Below the pieces are notes generated by a model. It had not been told where the DNA came from. It saw only the letters and a program-made list of their open reading frames with translations, and did no database searches. The position numbers and the translations under genes were made by a program. From assembly GCA_019894765.1 (NCBI GenBank), contig JAGXNT010000054.1, forward strand, positions 1-64,000: a DNA stretch of 64,000 bases, in the 5' to 3' direction. Source of the DNA: Candidatus Heimdallarchaeota archaeon. Its GTDB lineage: Archaea > Asgardarchaeota > Heimdallarchaeia > JABLTI01. Positions 35,099 through 44,140 of this stretch are shown in pieces (the first letter of the stretch is position 1; each line of letters starts with the position of its first letter).

Positions 35099-35638
35099 AT
35101 GAATATTACTAACTCATCAGAAGAAGTATTTCATGGGTTACCTGTTGAACATTGTCCATTATGTGGAGAACTAATTTCTATAGAGAAATCAGAGATAATG
35201 CAACTAGAAGAAATAAACTGTGATTACTGTAAAAGAAGCATTAAATCATATCTACCAAAATTTGAGGAACAATTATTTTTTACGAAGGAATGCAATAATT
35301 GTGAAAAAATGAATAATACTAGATCTCAATATTGTGTATTTTGTGGACACGACTTCTCATATATAAGAAAGGGATTAAAATTTTCAATACCATTACTTGT
35401 AGGAATGGTAGCTTCAGGCTTTTCCATTGTAGGGGTTATTTTAATTTTCACTAGTAGGAGGAATTTAGCAATGACAATTACTGGATTTGTACTTACAGGC
35501 ATTGGATTTCTTTTAGGTGTAGCAGCCTTTTCCAATGAAAAAGCTAGAAAAGCAGCATTACCAAGTGTAATAATTTCTGGGGCACTAATTATTATAGCGG
35601 TAATTTTCTATCTCATAGTCTTCTTTGTATTTTGGTAA
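35099..35638 (+). CDS. Zinc-ribbon membrane protein
   Basis: 179 aa with a strong GGGAGGAAG just before ATG 35099. The cytoplasmic head carries two cysteine pairs-of-pairs: CPLCGE and CDYCKR (about 19-44), then CNNCEK and CVFCGHDF (about 63-85), that is, two zinc ribbons of which the second is a typical zf-ribbon_3 type. Three membrane spans follow (about 95-175). The architecture parallels the larger zinc-ribbon membrane proteins encoded at 25965-28331 and 52699-55080. The function is unknown. Confidence 0.75.
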   Translation: MNITNSSEEVFHGLPVEHCPLCGELISIEKSEIMQLEEINCDYCKRSIKSYLPKFEEQLFFTKECNNCEKMNNTRSQYCVFCGHDFSYIRKGLKFSIPLLVGMVASGFSIVGVILIFTSRRNLAMTITGFVLTGIGFLLGVAAFSNEKARKAALPSVIISGALIIIAVIFYLIVFFVFW

Positions 35639-35765
35639 AAAGACAAACTAGCTAAAAACAACAAAAGTAAAAAAAATTAATCAATAATAAAAATAAAAGA
35701 AAAAAAAGAAATCTAGTTTAAAGTAACAAAATTGTTAGGTTTGACTAGAATATCTCTTTCTTATC

Positions 35766-35924
35766 CTAATATCTTCTTGGTTTTCGTTTTTTGTAACAAT
35801 CTTGACAGTATACAGGTCGTTCGCCATCTGGTTTGAAGGGAACTTCTGATTCGTTTCCGCAATCTGCGCAAGTTACCTTGTGCATTTCTCTTGGTGGTCT
35901 GTCGTAGTTACCGTATCTACTCAT
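35766..35924 (-). CDS. CxxC-x17-CxxC zinc-ribbon small protein (52 aa)
   Basis: A 52-residue gene too short for routine calling, read from ATG 35924 with GGTGA about ten nucleotides upstream. It is basic, with two CxxC pairs separated by exactly 17 residues (C19-x2-C22 and C40-x2-C43), followed by YKKRKPRR. This matches the CxxC-x17-CxxC zinc-binding domain known from small proteins of archaea and candidate phyla bacteria; the KVTCADCG and RPVYCQDC context is typical. It probably binds nucleic acid or ribosomes, which is inferred from its basic tails. It stands alone between two plus-strand genes. Confidence 0.85.
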   Translation of the reverse strand: MSRYGNYDRPPREMHKVTCADCGNESEVPFKPDGERPVYCQDCYKKRKPRRY

Positions 35925-36211
35925 TTTTTATTTTCACCATATTATTTGTTATACTCTATATTCATCCAAAAACCATGAAGTTACAATTAAAATCTTAATA
36001 AATAAATATGACTAAATTTATTCTGATAAGAATTAGCTACCTTCCTCTTTTTGTTTCATATATAGTATACATGCTGACATGCTAAGAAGTTGCTTAAAAA
36101 TTTATCCTTATTGAATATAAAGTGCAAACCTATTTTTTCAGAGGAACCTTTTTTAATTCTCTAACGACTAAAAATAAAGTTTGGCATATTATTACAGGAG
36201 ATTTGATTAAA

Positions 36212-37492
36212 TTGGATATAAATTCTAAAGTCAGTACTGATATTGATGCACCGATCGATTCGGATTATAAAGCATATAAATACCGTTGGGTTGTCCTCAT
36301 ATTTTTTATGCTCGTTGGTGCAGTAAGTCAATTAGTATGGGTAACTTATGGAACGATTATTGATGAATCAGCTGGTTTTTTTGCTGTTGATGAATTATTA
36401 ATTGTTTTACTTGCATTAGTCTTCTTGGTAGTATACATCCCAGTCAACTTTCTAGCTTGTTGGTTTATCGATAAGTATGGATTGAAGTGGGGTACTGGTA
36501 TAGGTGTTATTATAATTGGTGTTTTTGGTTTCTTGAGAGTATTTGCTCTTAGGGGTCCAAACTATTGGCTGTTATTTGTTTTCCAAGTAATGTGTGCAAT
36601 AGGTCAACCATTTATTTTGAATTCCTTTACCAAACTTGCCTCTGCTTGGTTCCCACAAAGTGAAAAAACAATGGCTTCGGGTTTAGGTACTATGTCTATG
36701 TTTATTGGTGTTTTAATTGCTTTTCTTGTCCCACCACTTGTTGTACAGAATCAAGGTGTAGATTATGCAATAACATGGATAACATGGGGTTTTGGTATAG
36801 TAGCATTGGTTTCAATGGTTTTATACCTGATATTCGTTCGCAATAAACCTCCAACTCCTCCAAATGCTTACGCTGATAAAACAAAAGCTCTAGCAGTAGA
36901 AGGAACAAAATCTATGTTCAAGAAAAAAGACTTCAATTTACTCTTTGTAATTATCCTAATTGGAGCCGGAGCATTTAATGCAATATCAGCTGTTCTAGAT
37001 GTTATTTTTGATTATCCAATTGGAGAACCACAACCTGGAATTATTGGTGCGCTGATAATTGGCGGAGGTACGGTTGGTGCTCTGCTATTTTCAACTTTAT
37101 CCGATCACTTCCAGAAAAGAAAACCTTTCTTAATTATGGCTTTGGTTGCAGGTGCAATTCTTTTACCATTACTCTACTTTATCCAAAGTGACCCTGCGAG
37201 ATTCGCAATTTCGTTTTTCTTAGGATTCTTTTTAGTCTCTGCATTACCTGTTGGATTAACTTACGCTGCGGAAATTACTCACCCGCTTCCCGAGGAAACG
37301 TCAAATGGCATCATGATGTGGATTGGACAAATAAGTGGAATTGTTTTGCTTGCTTGTATTATGGTAACGGATTTAGTCAATACAAGTGGAAGTCTAATGT
37401 TCATTAATATAATCGTCATTGCAGTTCTCTTTGTAACAGGGATAGTATTATCCATATTTATGAAAGATCTGGATGCTTACGCAAAGACCTAA
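36212..37492 (+). CDS. MFS transporter, FLVCR/SLC49-like
   Basis: About 426 aa from TTG 36212, chosen because AGGAG lies eleven nucleotides upstream; the frame opens at GTG 36122. Twelve membrane spans. The order YRWVVLIFFMLVG, a first-loop WVTYGTI, a second-span region VYIPVNFLACWFIDKYGLKWG and FTKLASAWFP recalls eukaryotic FLVCR/SLC49 carriers (heme, choline or ethanolamine transport) and related prokaryotic MFS members. The substrate is not deducible. A T-rich terminator follows the stop. The upstream region (35925-36121) contains a short tandem ACATGCTG repeat and a TATA element, with no gene. Confidence 0.85.
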   Translation: MDINSKVSTDIDAPIDSDYKAYKYRWVVLIFFMLVGAVSQLVWVTYGTIIDESAGFFAVDELLIVLLALVFLVVYIPVNFLACWFIDKYGLKWGTGIGVIIIGVFGFLRVFALRGPNYWLLFVFQVMCAIGQPFILNSFTKLASAWFPQSEKTMASGLGTMSMFIGVLIAFLVPPLVVQNQGVDYAITWITWGFGIVALVSMVLYLIFVRNKPPTPPNAYADKTKALAVEGTKSMFKKKDFNLLFVIILIGAGAFNAISAVLDVIFDYPIGEPQPGIIGALIIGGGTVGALLFSTLSDHFQKRKPFLIMALVAGAILLPLLYFIQSDPARFAISFFLGFFLVSALPVGLTYAAEITHPLPEETSNGIMMWIGQISGIVLLACIMVTDLVNTSGSLMFINIIVIAVLFVTGIVLSIFMKDLDAYAKT

Positions 37493-37496
37493 GCAT

Positions 37497-37525
37497 TCCT
37501 TTTTCTTCTTTTTTTTTTCTTTAGA
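37497..37525 (+). terminator. T-rich terminator of the transporter gene
   Basis: Long T tracts (CTTTTTCTTC followed by nine T) directly after the transporter stop fit archaeal intrinsic termination. No stable hairpin is present. Confidence 0.5.
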
Positions 37526-37562
37526 AAAGATTCTTTATTGTTACAATAGTTAGTAATTAGTA

Positions 37563-38522
37563 ATGATAGATCCAAAAGAGATCCAACTAGCAAGAGAAAG
37601 AATTTCTCCTTATATTAGAAAAACTCCAACTTTCCGTTCATATTATTTAAGTACTTTATGTGGTGGAGATGTTTATTTAAAAGTTGAAAGTCTCCAAATT
37701 ACAGGATCTTTCAAAATTAGAGGAGCATTCAACAAACTACTAAGTCTTTCTAAAGAAGAAGTAAAAAATGGAATTATAACGGCTTCTTCTGGCAATCATG
37801 CACAAGCTATTGGTCTTAGTGCTGAGAAGCTAAATATTTCTGCAAAAATTATTGTTCCCACTAATACTCCAAAAAACAAATTAGATAAAATAAGAAAATA
37901 CAATGTTGAGCTTGTTTTGCTTGGAGATAACTATGATGAATCAGAAGTAAAAGCACTAGAAATAGCTAAAAAAGAAAAAAGAACCTGGATTTCTCCATAT
38001 AATGATGAATTAATAATAGCTGGTCAGGGTACTATTGTTCCTGAAATTTTTGAAGCATTAGAAAAAATAGATTCAATTCTAGTTCCAATTGGAGGTGGGG
38101 GTTTGATTTCAGGTATTGCTATTGCAACTAAAAACGCAGATCCAAATACACAAGTTATTGGGGTTCAAACAGAAGCATGCCCATCCATGTACGAATCAAT
38201 TAAAGCTGGAAAAATAATTGATATAGAAATGTTTGATTCCATTGCAGATGGTGTCTGGGGTGGTATAGAAAAGGGTTCCATAACTTTCGATATTACAAGA
38301 GATTTTGTTGATGAAATTGTAGTTGTAAAAGAAGAGACAATAAAAAGAGCATTATCTGTAATTTGGAAAAACGAAGAATTTGTTACAGAGGCATCTGGAG
38401 CCATGGCAATTACTCCCATACTTGATAATCCTGAGAGATTCAAAGATAAAATTGTGGTATGTGTCATATCCGGGGGAAATATTGACAAAGAGCTTTTTGA
38501 TGAGATAATTACTCATTACTGA
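37563..38522 (+). CDS. ilvA: Threonine dehydratase/ammonia-lyase, catabolic type
   Basis: 319 aa, a fold-type II PLP enzyme. The PLP lysine is K51 in GSFKIRGAFNKL, the substrate/cofactor loop is SSGNHAQ near 78, and the phosphate-binding glycine loop is GGGGLISG near 178. It lacks the C-terminal ACT regulatory domain of biosynthetic IlvA, so it is the catabolic (TdcB-like) or serine racemase-like form. It would yield 2-oxobutyrate or pyruvate plus ammonia. Together with the threonine dehydrogenase at 7039-7992, it indicates active threonine breakdown. It is convergent with a methyltransferase gene 2 bp away. Confidence 0.88.
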   Translation: MIDPKEIQLARERISPYIRKTPTFRSYYLSTLCGGDVYLKVESLQITGSFKIRGAFNKLLSLSKEEVKNGIITASSGNHAQAIGLSAEKLNISAKIIVPTNTPKNKLDKIRKYNVELVLLGDNYDESEVKALEIAKKEKRTWISPYNDELIIAGQGTIVPEIFEALEKIDSILVPIGGGGLISGIAIATKNADPNTQVIGVQTEACPSMYESIKAGKIIDIEMFDSIADGVWGGIEKGSITFDITRDFVDEIVVVKEETIKRALSVIWKNEEFVTEASGAMAITPILDNPERFKDKIVVCVISGGNIDKELFDEIITHY

Positions 38523-38524
38523 AG

Positions 38525-39085
38525 TTACTTCTCTGCAATCAATATGTATGTGCTTTTGTTAGGTTTTTCCCAAGAGACTTTGAATCCAATTTCCTCGCAA
38601 ATTGCACCCAACTTTTTTGGAGAGTAAAATGTGCTACCAAATCCAACTATAAATTCTAGAAACCTTAAGATGAAATTCCAGAAATAGCTTTTATCAAATT
38701 CTCTGATAATGAGTTTTCCGCCCGGTTTTAAAACACGATAACTTTCTTCCAAAGTTTCTTTTTGTTCTTTAATATGATGAAAGGAATCGTTAAGGAAAAT
38801 TTGTTGTAAGGATTTTTCTCTAAAAGGTAAATTTTCTCCGGATCCTTGAATTAGCAAAAATCTATCTGTTTTACTTTTTGCTTGTAATAACATTTCATAA
38901 GAGTAGTCGAAGACAATACATTCATTTACAATATCTTGAAGTTGTTCTGCAACTCTTCCTGTTCCTCCACCAAGATCAAGAAGTAAATTAGCAGTATCTA
39001 GTGGTAAATAATCAATTATTTCATCCAAATTGAATTTACCCACGAAGTTATCATATTTTTTTGCTACCTTAGAGAAGATGTTCAT
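38525..39085 (-). CDS. Class I SAM-dependent methyltransferase
   Basis: 186 aa. Motif I is LLDLGGGTGRVAEQL near residue 36, the strand-2 acidic residue is replaced by the variant VFDYSYEML, and VLKPGGKLII marks strand 5. The GSGENLPFREKSLQ segment and the NDSFHHI core are typical of the UbiE/Methyltransf_11 group. The short C-terminus mentions no extra domain. It is the last gene of a likely operon with the two membrane proteins at 39105-39731 and 39724-40455, so its substrate may be membrane-associated. This is inference from context. Confidence 0.85.
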   Translation of the reverse strand: MNIFSKVAKKYDNFVGKFNLDEIIDYLPLDTANLLLDLGGGTGRVAEQLQDIVNECIVFDYSYEMLLQAKSKTDRFLLIQGSGENLPFREKSLQQIFLNDSFHHIKEQKETLEESYRVLKPGGKLIIREFDKSYFWNFILRFLEFIVGFGSTFYSPKKLGAICEEIGFKVSWEKPNKSTYILIAEK

Positions 39086-39104
39086 GTTTTCTAATCCTTT
39101 TCTG

Positions 39105-39731
39105 CTATACTTTCGTAGACCATATTGCTAGTATGAACCACATGGCTATAATACCCAACATCAAAACGACGAATAATAACTGTTTCCATTTAGAAATTTG
39201 CTTTCGATAAAGAGTAATTAAAGCTAAGCAAACAAATGGCAATGAAATACCTAGAACAACCAAACCAAAATTGAACCAACTAACTACTGGTTCTTCTTCT
39301 GAATATATAGTTCCAAATTCCATTAATTCTTCTCTATAAATTATGATTAATATAATAACTACAACAGGTGTTCCTAAACCAAGTAATCCAAATAAACCAA
39401 TTTGAATCCAAATATCTCTAAGATTATCTGGACTAATTATGAAAGGGAGAGCTGTAACTGTGAATAGAATAACAAATAAGAAGACTACGAATAAGACTGA
39501 GTTTGATCTCATTTTTAGTTTCTCTTTAAAACTAGTTCCAGTTCTTTCTGCTTCACTTCTATTTGCTTGGTAATTATTCCATTTATTCTTGGTTAGAAAA
39601 TAAACACTTAGTGCACCAATTATTCCAACAGCACCTATCACTCCTGAAATTATGTAATAGATAATTTGTCTCTCTGCTTCTGGTAATAAGAAAATTGGAG
39701 TGATCAAATCATAAAATAAAGTTTCACTCAT
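39105..39731 (-). CDS. Five-span membrane protein, unknown
   Basis: 208 aa with five hydrophobic segments: about 20-47, 73-98, 112-136, 145-170 and 178-203. A charged cytoplasmic loop (KNKWNNYQANRSEAERT) follows the first. No family signature was recognised. It overlaps the cysteine-cluster gene upstream by 8 bp and precedes a methyltransferase by 19 bp, so the three are co-transcribed. It is probably a partner subunit of the cysteine-cluster membrane protein. Confidence 0.65.
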   Translation of the reverse strand: MSETLFYDLITPIFLLPEAERQIIYYIISGVIGAVGIIGALSVYFLTKNKWNNYQANRSEAERTGTSFKEKLKMRSNSVLFVVFLFVILFTVTALPFIISPDNLRDIWIQIGLFGLLGLGTPVVVIILIIIYREELMEFGTIYSEEEPVVSWFNFGLVVLGISLPFVCLALITLYRKQISKWKQLLFVVLMLGIIAMWFILAIWSTKV

Positions 39732-40455
39732 CGGAGTTACCTCCCTTTTTCTGTGGAGTTTTAGTTAATTTGATTATTACAAATCCTTTTTTCTCCCATG
39801 CTTCCTTCATTTTCGGATTCTTCTCGAGATACTCAGCAACAATTTTCTTGGAGACTCTATTCATAGGACAAGAGAAATTAGGGCAATAGGGACAAAATTT
39901 CTTTTGAAGAACAACAATAAATCGAATTACTGTTGCAACTGTTAATAGAGTTACTACAGACAAGCTAACTGTAAATGCTAAACCAAGATAACCGAAGTTT
40001 TTAGCAGCATAATAAATTCCATAAATTTCCCAACCGATTCCCCAGCAGAAAAGAAATAGAAAGAATGTTGTTAATACAACCTTTTCAAATATGTTCATAG
40101 GTCCATGTCTGTATCTCCAAAATTTAGGTAAACCGGTATTTGCTGGACAATGCAGAATTTTATTTTCTTCAGCATAGAAAGGACAATGCGAACATAGAAC
40201 ATATGATTTTATTCCAAGAAAGAAGAATGCAATAGTAACTCCACTATATGTGATTAATGGCCACCACTTACCAGGTACAAATCCTATGAATATCAGTCCA
40301 CCAGCCTCGAGTAAAATCCAAGGGATGAGAGTTGAAACCAAATATTGCCATTGTTTCTTATTATACCTACAATTCAGTTTTTCATCTAAAGAACACTCTA
40401 TACAAATGCGCTCATCTTGCCAGGTACAGCTTATTTCCTCATGAGAAATGTTCAT
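39724..40455 (-). CDS. Membrane protein with three cysteine clusters
   Basis: About 243 aa from ATG 40455, chosen for GTGAT four nucleotides upstream; GTG 40464 is possible. Three cytoplasmic cysteine clusters alternate with about four membrane spans: C10, C18-x2-C21 and C29 at the N-terminus, then CSHCPFYAEENKILHCPAN after the second span, then CPYCPNFSCPMN after the fourth. Each cluster has the C-x2-C-x(5-13)-C form that can hold zinc or an iron-sulfur centre. Uncharacterised relatives of this type occur in methanogens, from memory. It heads an operon with a five-span protein and a methyltransferase. Confidence 0.75.
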   Translation of the reverse strand: MNISHEEISCTWQDERICIECSLDEKLNCRYNKKQWQYLVSTLIPWILLEAGGLIFIGFVPGKWWPLITYSGVTIAFFFLGIKSYVLCSHCPFYAEENKILHCPANTGLPKFWRYRHGPMNIFEKVVLTTFFLFLFCWGIGWEIYGIYYAAKNFGYLGLAFTVSLSVVTLLTVATVIRFIVVLQKKFCPYCPNFSCPMNRVSKKIVAEYLEKNPKMKEAWEKKGFVIIKLTKTPQKKGGNSDE

Positions 40456-40590
40456 TTTAATCACGAATTTAAGTTACCCACCCAATAGCATTGTAATGTT
40501 TTAAGTAAATTATTTAGTTTTCTAAGACAGATTTGGTTTTTTAGAGAATTCTTTTAAGATTCAATATCATATTTTGTTTGGGAGGAAATT

Positions 40591-41049
40591 ATGACTCAAT
40601 ATAATTTTTATGGGATAACACCTGAAGAATTATCTGAACTTATTACATTCTACTTTACAAATAATAAATATAGAATTGAGACCTTGGAGGAAAATCATAT
40701 ACATTTTCGGAAAGGAAATGCATGGGCACTTATACCACAAGGATTTATTGACATTGGTAATTTTCGAGGATTTCTTGTTGTAGGTCGATTGAGAATTCAA
40801 CAATCAAAAGAACATCTAAGTTGTACAATCATTTTTGAAAGAACTAGAATTTGGTTAGTCAATTTAATTTGGTCTTTGCTGTATTTAGTTTCTATTGTAA
40901 CAATGTCAGCATTGGATATTTATCCAAATGTAAGAACTGGTTTACTCATTGGTCTATTAGTAATTGTATTCTTTCAACTCTGGATTGTAAATGCGGCAGA
41001 AAAACTATTCTTGAAGAGATTTGAAGAACACTTCAATCAGTATTTCTAG
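40591..41049 (+). CDS. Two-span membrane protein, unknown
   Basis: 152 aa with GGGAGGAAATT directly before the ATG, one of the strongest ribosome-binding sites in the window. An N-terminal soluble domain of about 85 residues has an alpha/beta pattern (helix PEELSELITFYF, then strands RIETLEENHIHFRKG and FLVVGRLRIQQ). Two adjacent membrane spans (about 90-135) and a short helix follow. I do not recognise the family. It overlaps the convergent sulfotransferase stop by 4 bp. Confidence 0.65.
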   Translation: MTQYNFYGITPEELSELITFYFTNNKYRIETLEENHIHFRKGNAWALIPQGFIDIGNFRGFLVVGRLRIQQSKEHLSCTIIFERTRIWLVNLIWSLLYLVSIVTMSALDIYPNVRTGLLIGLLVIVFFQLWIVNAAEKLFLKRFEEHFNQYF

Positions 41050-42080
41050 TAACCCCATTTATCTATAATATCCTTACAACTGGTGTAAATCATTTCTCTA
41101 TCTTCAGAAGTAATTGTGTATACATTTTTCTCATAATTAGCAATGGAATCTATATATTCTGATAACTTCTTTTCATATTCTGGTGTCCAATCTAGATCCA
41201 TATACTGATAGATTTTCTTTATTTCCCGCATGGGATTTTTTTCAACATCTTCAAAACTCACTTCAATGAAATTCTTTTTAGGAATCATTTCATAATCTGA
41301 AAAAAATTTTCGATAAGTATAATTATAGATTCTAAGAATGAAGGCATTTTCATCCCCAACAGGTGTTTGCAAGTAATATGTTGGAAAAAGTTTAGCATAT
41401 AATTGCTTAATTGAGAAAAACGTTACATATGGATCCCTACGAATATGGATGAACTTGGCATTTGGAAATAATTCAAGTAACATGGGGATTCTTTGTGTCA
41501 TCGCAGGAGATTTGATTAGCAATTGCTTTCCTTTTTCTTTCAGAGTAAGTTTCTTTAGATAATTAAGATAGATCTTTTTCCATGTATCATATTCCTTTAG
41601 TGAAGCATCTACAAAACTACCATATTTTAGGTAATAGTCTCTTCTTGAGGTAAATACACATGCAAGATTTATTGAGAGTCCACATATGTTTGCTATTCCA
41701 TTTTCTTCTTCTTGTGGACCGTAAAAGGATAGTGGCATATTATCCATTGGTCGTGTTTTTGGTAAAGTCATTTTAAAGAAAGGTCTGAAAATTCTTTCCC
41801 AATACAAGAAAATATGAGGTTGAACCATTCTGAATATCGTAAAATAAGCAAATCGTTCATCTTGAGTCATCAAATTATGAAGATGTGTAGTTCCGTTTCT
41901 CCAATGACCTAAAATAAAAATAGGCGATTCATTGAATGTTACTTTCTTTATTTTTCTTGCACTAAACAATTTCTCAATCAATCTAAATGGCATAAGAAAT
42001 AGAATTGAAAAGGTAATCAGGAATGCTCTTGGCCAATAGCGAAATTGTACTCGAAATCGATTTTCCCATAAAAGCTTCAA
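41046..42080 (-). CDS. Sulfotransferase family protein
   Basis: 344 aa from TTG 42080. The PAPS 5'-phosphosulfate loop is seen in PIFILGHWRNGTTHLHNL (about 52-68), and the 3'-phosphate-binding block in AKFIHIRRDPYVTFFS near 193. This is the Sulfotransfer_3 group that is widespread in bacteria and eukaryotes but uncommon in archaea. It transfers sulfate from PAPS to a carbohydrate, lipid or peptide hydroxyl. An N-terminal hydrophobic stretch (RAFLITFSILFLMPF) could anchor it to the membrane. It lies downstream of a SPASM radical SAM gene on the same strand, 87 bp apart. Confidence 0.85.
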   Translation of the reverse strand: MKLLWENRFRVQFRYWPRAFLITFSILFLMPFRLIEKLFSARKIKKVTFNESPIFILGHWRNGTTHLHNLMTQDERFAYFTIFRMVQPHIFLYWERIFRPFFKMTLPKTRPMDNMPLSFYGPQEEENGIANICGLSINLACVFTSRRDYYLKYGSFVDASLKEYDTWKKIYLNYLKKLTLKEKGKQLLIKSPAMTQRIPMLLELFPNAKFIHIRRDPYVTFFSIKQLYAKLFPTYYLQTPVGDENAFILRIYNYTYRKFFSDYEMIPKKNFIEVSFEDVEKNPMREIKKIYQYMDLDWTPEYEKKLSEYIDSIANYEKNVYTITSEDREMIYTSCKDIIDKWGY

Positions 42081-42166
42081 CCAGATTCGTAATGATGTAC
42101 CAACTAGAAAAATAATTTAATGCCCCCTATAACCACTCATTTTAATTCTCAATAAAGTAATCCTCT

Positions 42167-43471
42167 TTATTTCTTCATTTTAAATGTTGATTGCCTTAAT
42201 TGATAGATCCTAGGATAAACTTTGGTCTTGTAACGAGAAACCAATTCCATGGAAATCTCCTTTTTCAGTGGAAACTGATCATCATCAAATTTCTTGAGTT
42301 CATGATTTATGGTATTCGCAAAACAACCACTCTTCGGAATTCCGAATGCTTCATTCATCTCTAACCATAGTTTACTCACATCTTCTTTGATAACATTACC
42401 AAAAGAAAGAGGAACGAAATCACATGGAAGTAATTCACCATTTGGAGTAATATACGAATGTTGTGTAGCTGCTCCACATCCATATTTTTCATCACTTTCA
42501 GTGTGCGCGAATGAGGTCATTTTTGGATAACCAAGTTTCCGATTGATTTTCAATTGAAAATTAACTACTTTTTGTCTTGTTTCCTTATCGAAAAATATCT
42601 CTTCCATTCCAGAATCTTTTAGCAGTTTTCCACTCTTTATGGGCTCTAATAATCTAATCTCATGAACTTTCAATTTTCTTCCTAACTTGAATAACTCCAT
42701 AAAATTCTCTTCAGTCACATCACTTTTTGTGAAGACCGATTGCATCATAGTATAGAGACCTGCTTCTTGGCAGTTTTGTATTGCTTCCACTGAAATATCA
42801 AATGCTTGATCGCTACTTCTGAATTCATTGAAACGGCATTTATCATGTGAATCCAAACTTATAGCAGCTGACCACAATCCATTCTCCTTATATTCCTTAG
42901 CTATTTCATAGGTTAATCCTTTTCCATTCGTATAGAGAATAGTGACACTTCTATTGTCAATCGAATTGATTATTTCTGTAAGATCCTCTCTTAGTAAGGG
43001 TTCGCCACCGGTAAAGCCAATAATGGAAGTTCCCATGTCTTGTATCCTTTTTATTACAGATTTCCATTCTTCTGTTGTAAGTTCTTTGTCTTTTTTTCGC
43101 AATTTCGCACTGCAATGCTTGCAATCAAAATTGCATTTGTATGTTAGTCCTAAGAAAAATGATATAGGTGCAGAACGTTTGGACAAACTTTGTTGAGTAT
43201 AAATGTTCTCTTTTTCTTGAGATGCGGTAGCTAATTGAAAATATGCTTTTGAAGGCAATGGAGGAAGGAATGAAGAAATGATATACTGTTTATCATGTTT
43301 TACTATTTTTTCTCCCCAAAGCATTAATTTTGTTGATTGCATCGATGCTTTATTTGAATAGGCAGGATCTTTTTTGTATATCTTCTGAATACTCATTAAT
43401 AATTTCCTAATCTTTCTATTGGATGCCATGCCAAGTATCTTGAAAAAATTGTTTAGTGTCAATTCTCCCAC
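42167..43471 (-). CDS. SPASM-type radical SAM protein
   Basis: 434 aa from GTG 43471. A helical N-terminal region (about 1-100) precedes the radical SAM core with C113-x3-C117-x2-C120 in TYKCNFDCKHC and IIGFTGGEPLLR. A C-terminal cysteine cluster (KYGCGAATQ, then LLPCDFVPLSFGN) binds an auxiliary iron-sulfur cluster as in PqqE/MoaA-like SPASM or twitch proteins. Such enzymes modify peptides or synthesise cofactors. No precursor peptide or partner was identified beside it. Downstream is a sulfotransferase gene. The true start is uncertain because several in-frame starts exist. Confidence 0.85.
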   Translation of the reverse strand: MGELTLNNFFKILGMASNRKIRKLLMSIQKIYKKDPAYSNKASMQSTKLMLWGEKIVKHDKQYIISSFLPPLPSKAYFQLATASQEKENIYTQQSLSKRSAPISFFLGLTYKCNFDCKHCSAKLRKKDKELTTEEWKSVIKRIQDMGTSIIGFTGGEPLLREDLTEIINSIDNRSVTILYTNGKGLTYEIAKEYKENGLWSAAISLDSHDKCRFNEFRSSDQAFDISVEAIQNCQEAGLYTMMQSVFTKSDVTEENFMELFKLGRKLKVHEIRLLEPIKSGKLLKDSGMEEIFFDKETRQKVVNFQLKINRKLGYPKMTSFAHTESDEKYGCGAATQHSYITPNGELLPCDFVPLSFGNVIKEDVSKLWLEMNEAFGIPKSGCFANTINHELKKFDDDQFPLKKEISMELVSRYKTKVYPRIYQLRQSTFKMKK

Positions 43472-43598
43472 CTAGGTATTTAAGATAGCTAGTTTCTTGT
43501 AATCTAACATTAAATCAATACTTAAAATTAGTGTTTTTTTACTTTTCTACTGACCAATCACATTAAAGGGAATCATATTTTAATTCTAGAAAAATAAA

Positions 43599-44018
43599 TC
43601 AGGATTCCATTTCGAATCCCTTGTCCAATACATTCACAATAAACCATTCATCTTCTTTCTTTGCGAACTGGATGAAAGTGTGGTGAACTCCTTTAGATCC
43701 AGGAAGAACCATCTGCCATTTAACTTCTGCAGAGGCAATTACTCCTTGACTCACACTAATATGAACAATTTCATTTACAGTGAATTTTATTATTTCTGGA
43801 TTTGGTATCTGTTCCTTCAAATTCTTCAGACCAGCTATTGAATATTTCACAATTTCATCCTGTGTGAATGAGTGCAATTGATTATCATTTCCTAATCCGA
43901 ATCTACGTGCATCTGGATGCCATAAAGCTAAAAATCTTTCTTCATCACATTTTTCCATGATATCGATGTAATCTTCAACTAGTCTCTTTATTTCTAATTC
44001 TTCAGTTTTTTTATTCAT
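43599..44018 (-). CDS. NTF2-like (SnoaL/lumazine-binding-like) protein
   Basis: About 139 aa from ATG 44018, chosen for GGTGA six nucleotides upstream. The helix-helix-strand opening (LEIKRLVEDYIDIMEKCDEERFLALWHPDA) followed by long strands (VKWQMVLPG, HHTFIQFAKKEDEWFIVNVLDKGF) is the cone-shaped NTF2 fold of the putative lumazine-binding/SnoaL-like families. It may be an isomerase or simply a small-molecule binder; no catalytic residue is certain. It is transcribed in the same direction as the radical SAM gene, with a 128-bp gap. Confidence 0.8.
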   Translation of the reverse strand: MNKKTEELEIKRLVEDYIDIMEKCDEERFLALWHPDARRFGLGNDNQLHSFTQDEIVKYSIAGLKNLKEQIPNPEIIKFTVNEIVHISVSQGVIASAEVKWQMVLPGSKGVHHTFIQFAKKEDEWFIVNVLDKGFEMES

Positions 44019-44140
44019 TAACTTCACCAAATTTAACTAAAATTACTAATAAATTAAGTTAAGAAATGCTTTCTTTAGTCTGGAAATAATTATAAAATTA
44101 ACCGATAATATTTATTAGGGTAAAAATGTAAAGAAACAAA

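Noticed and set aside
36069..36083. Tandem ACATGCT repeat, possible operator
   Set aside because: Only two short copies 8 bp apart in an AT-rich region; chance is sufficient explanation.
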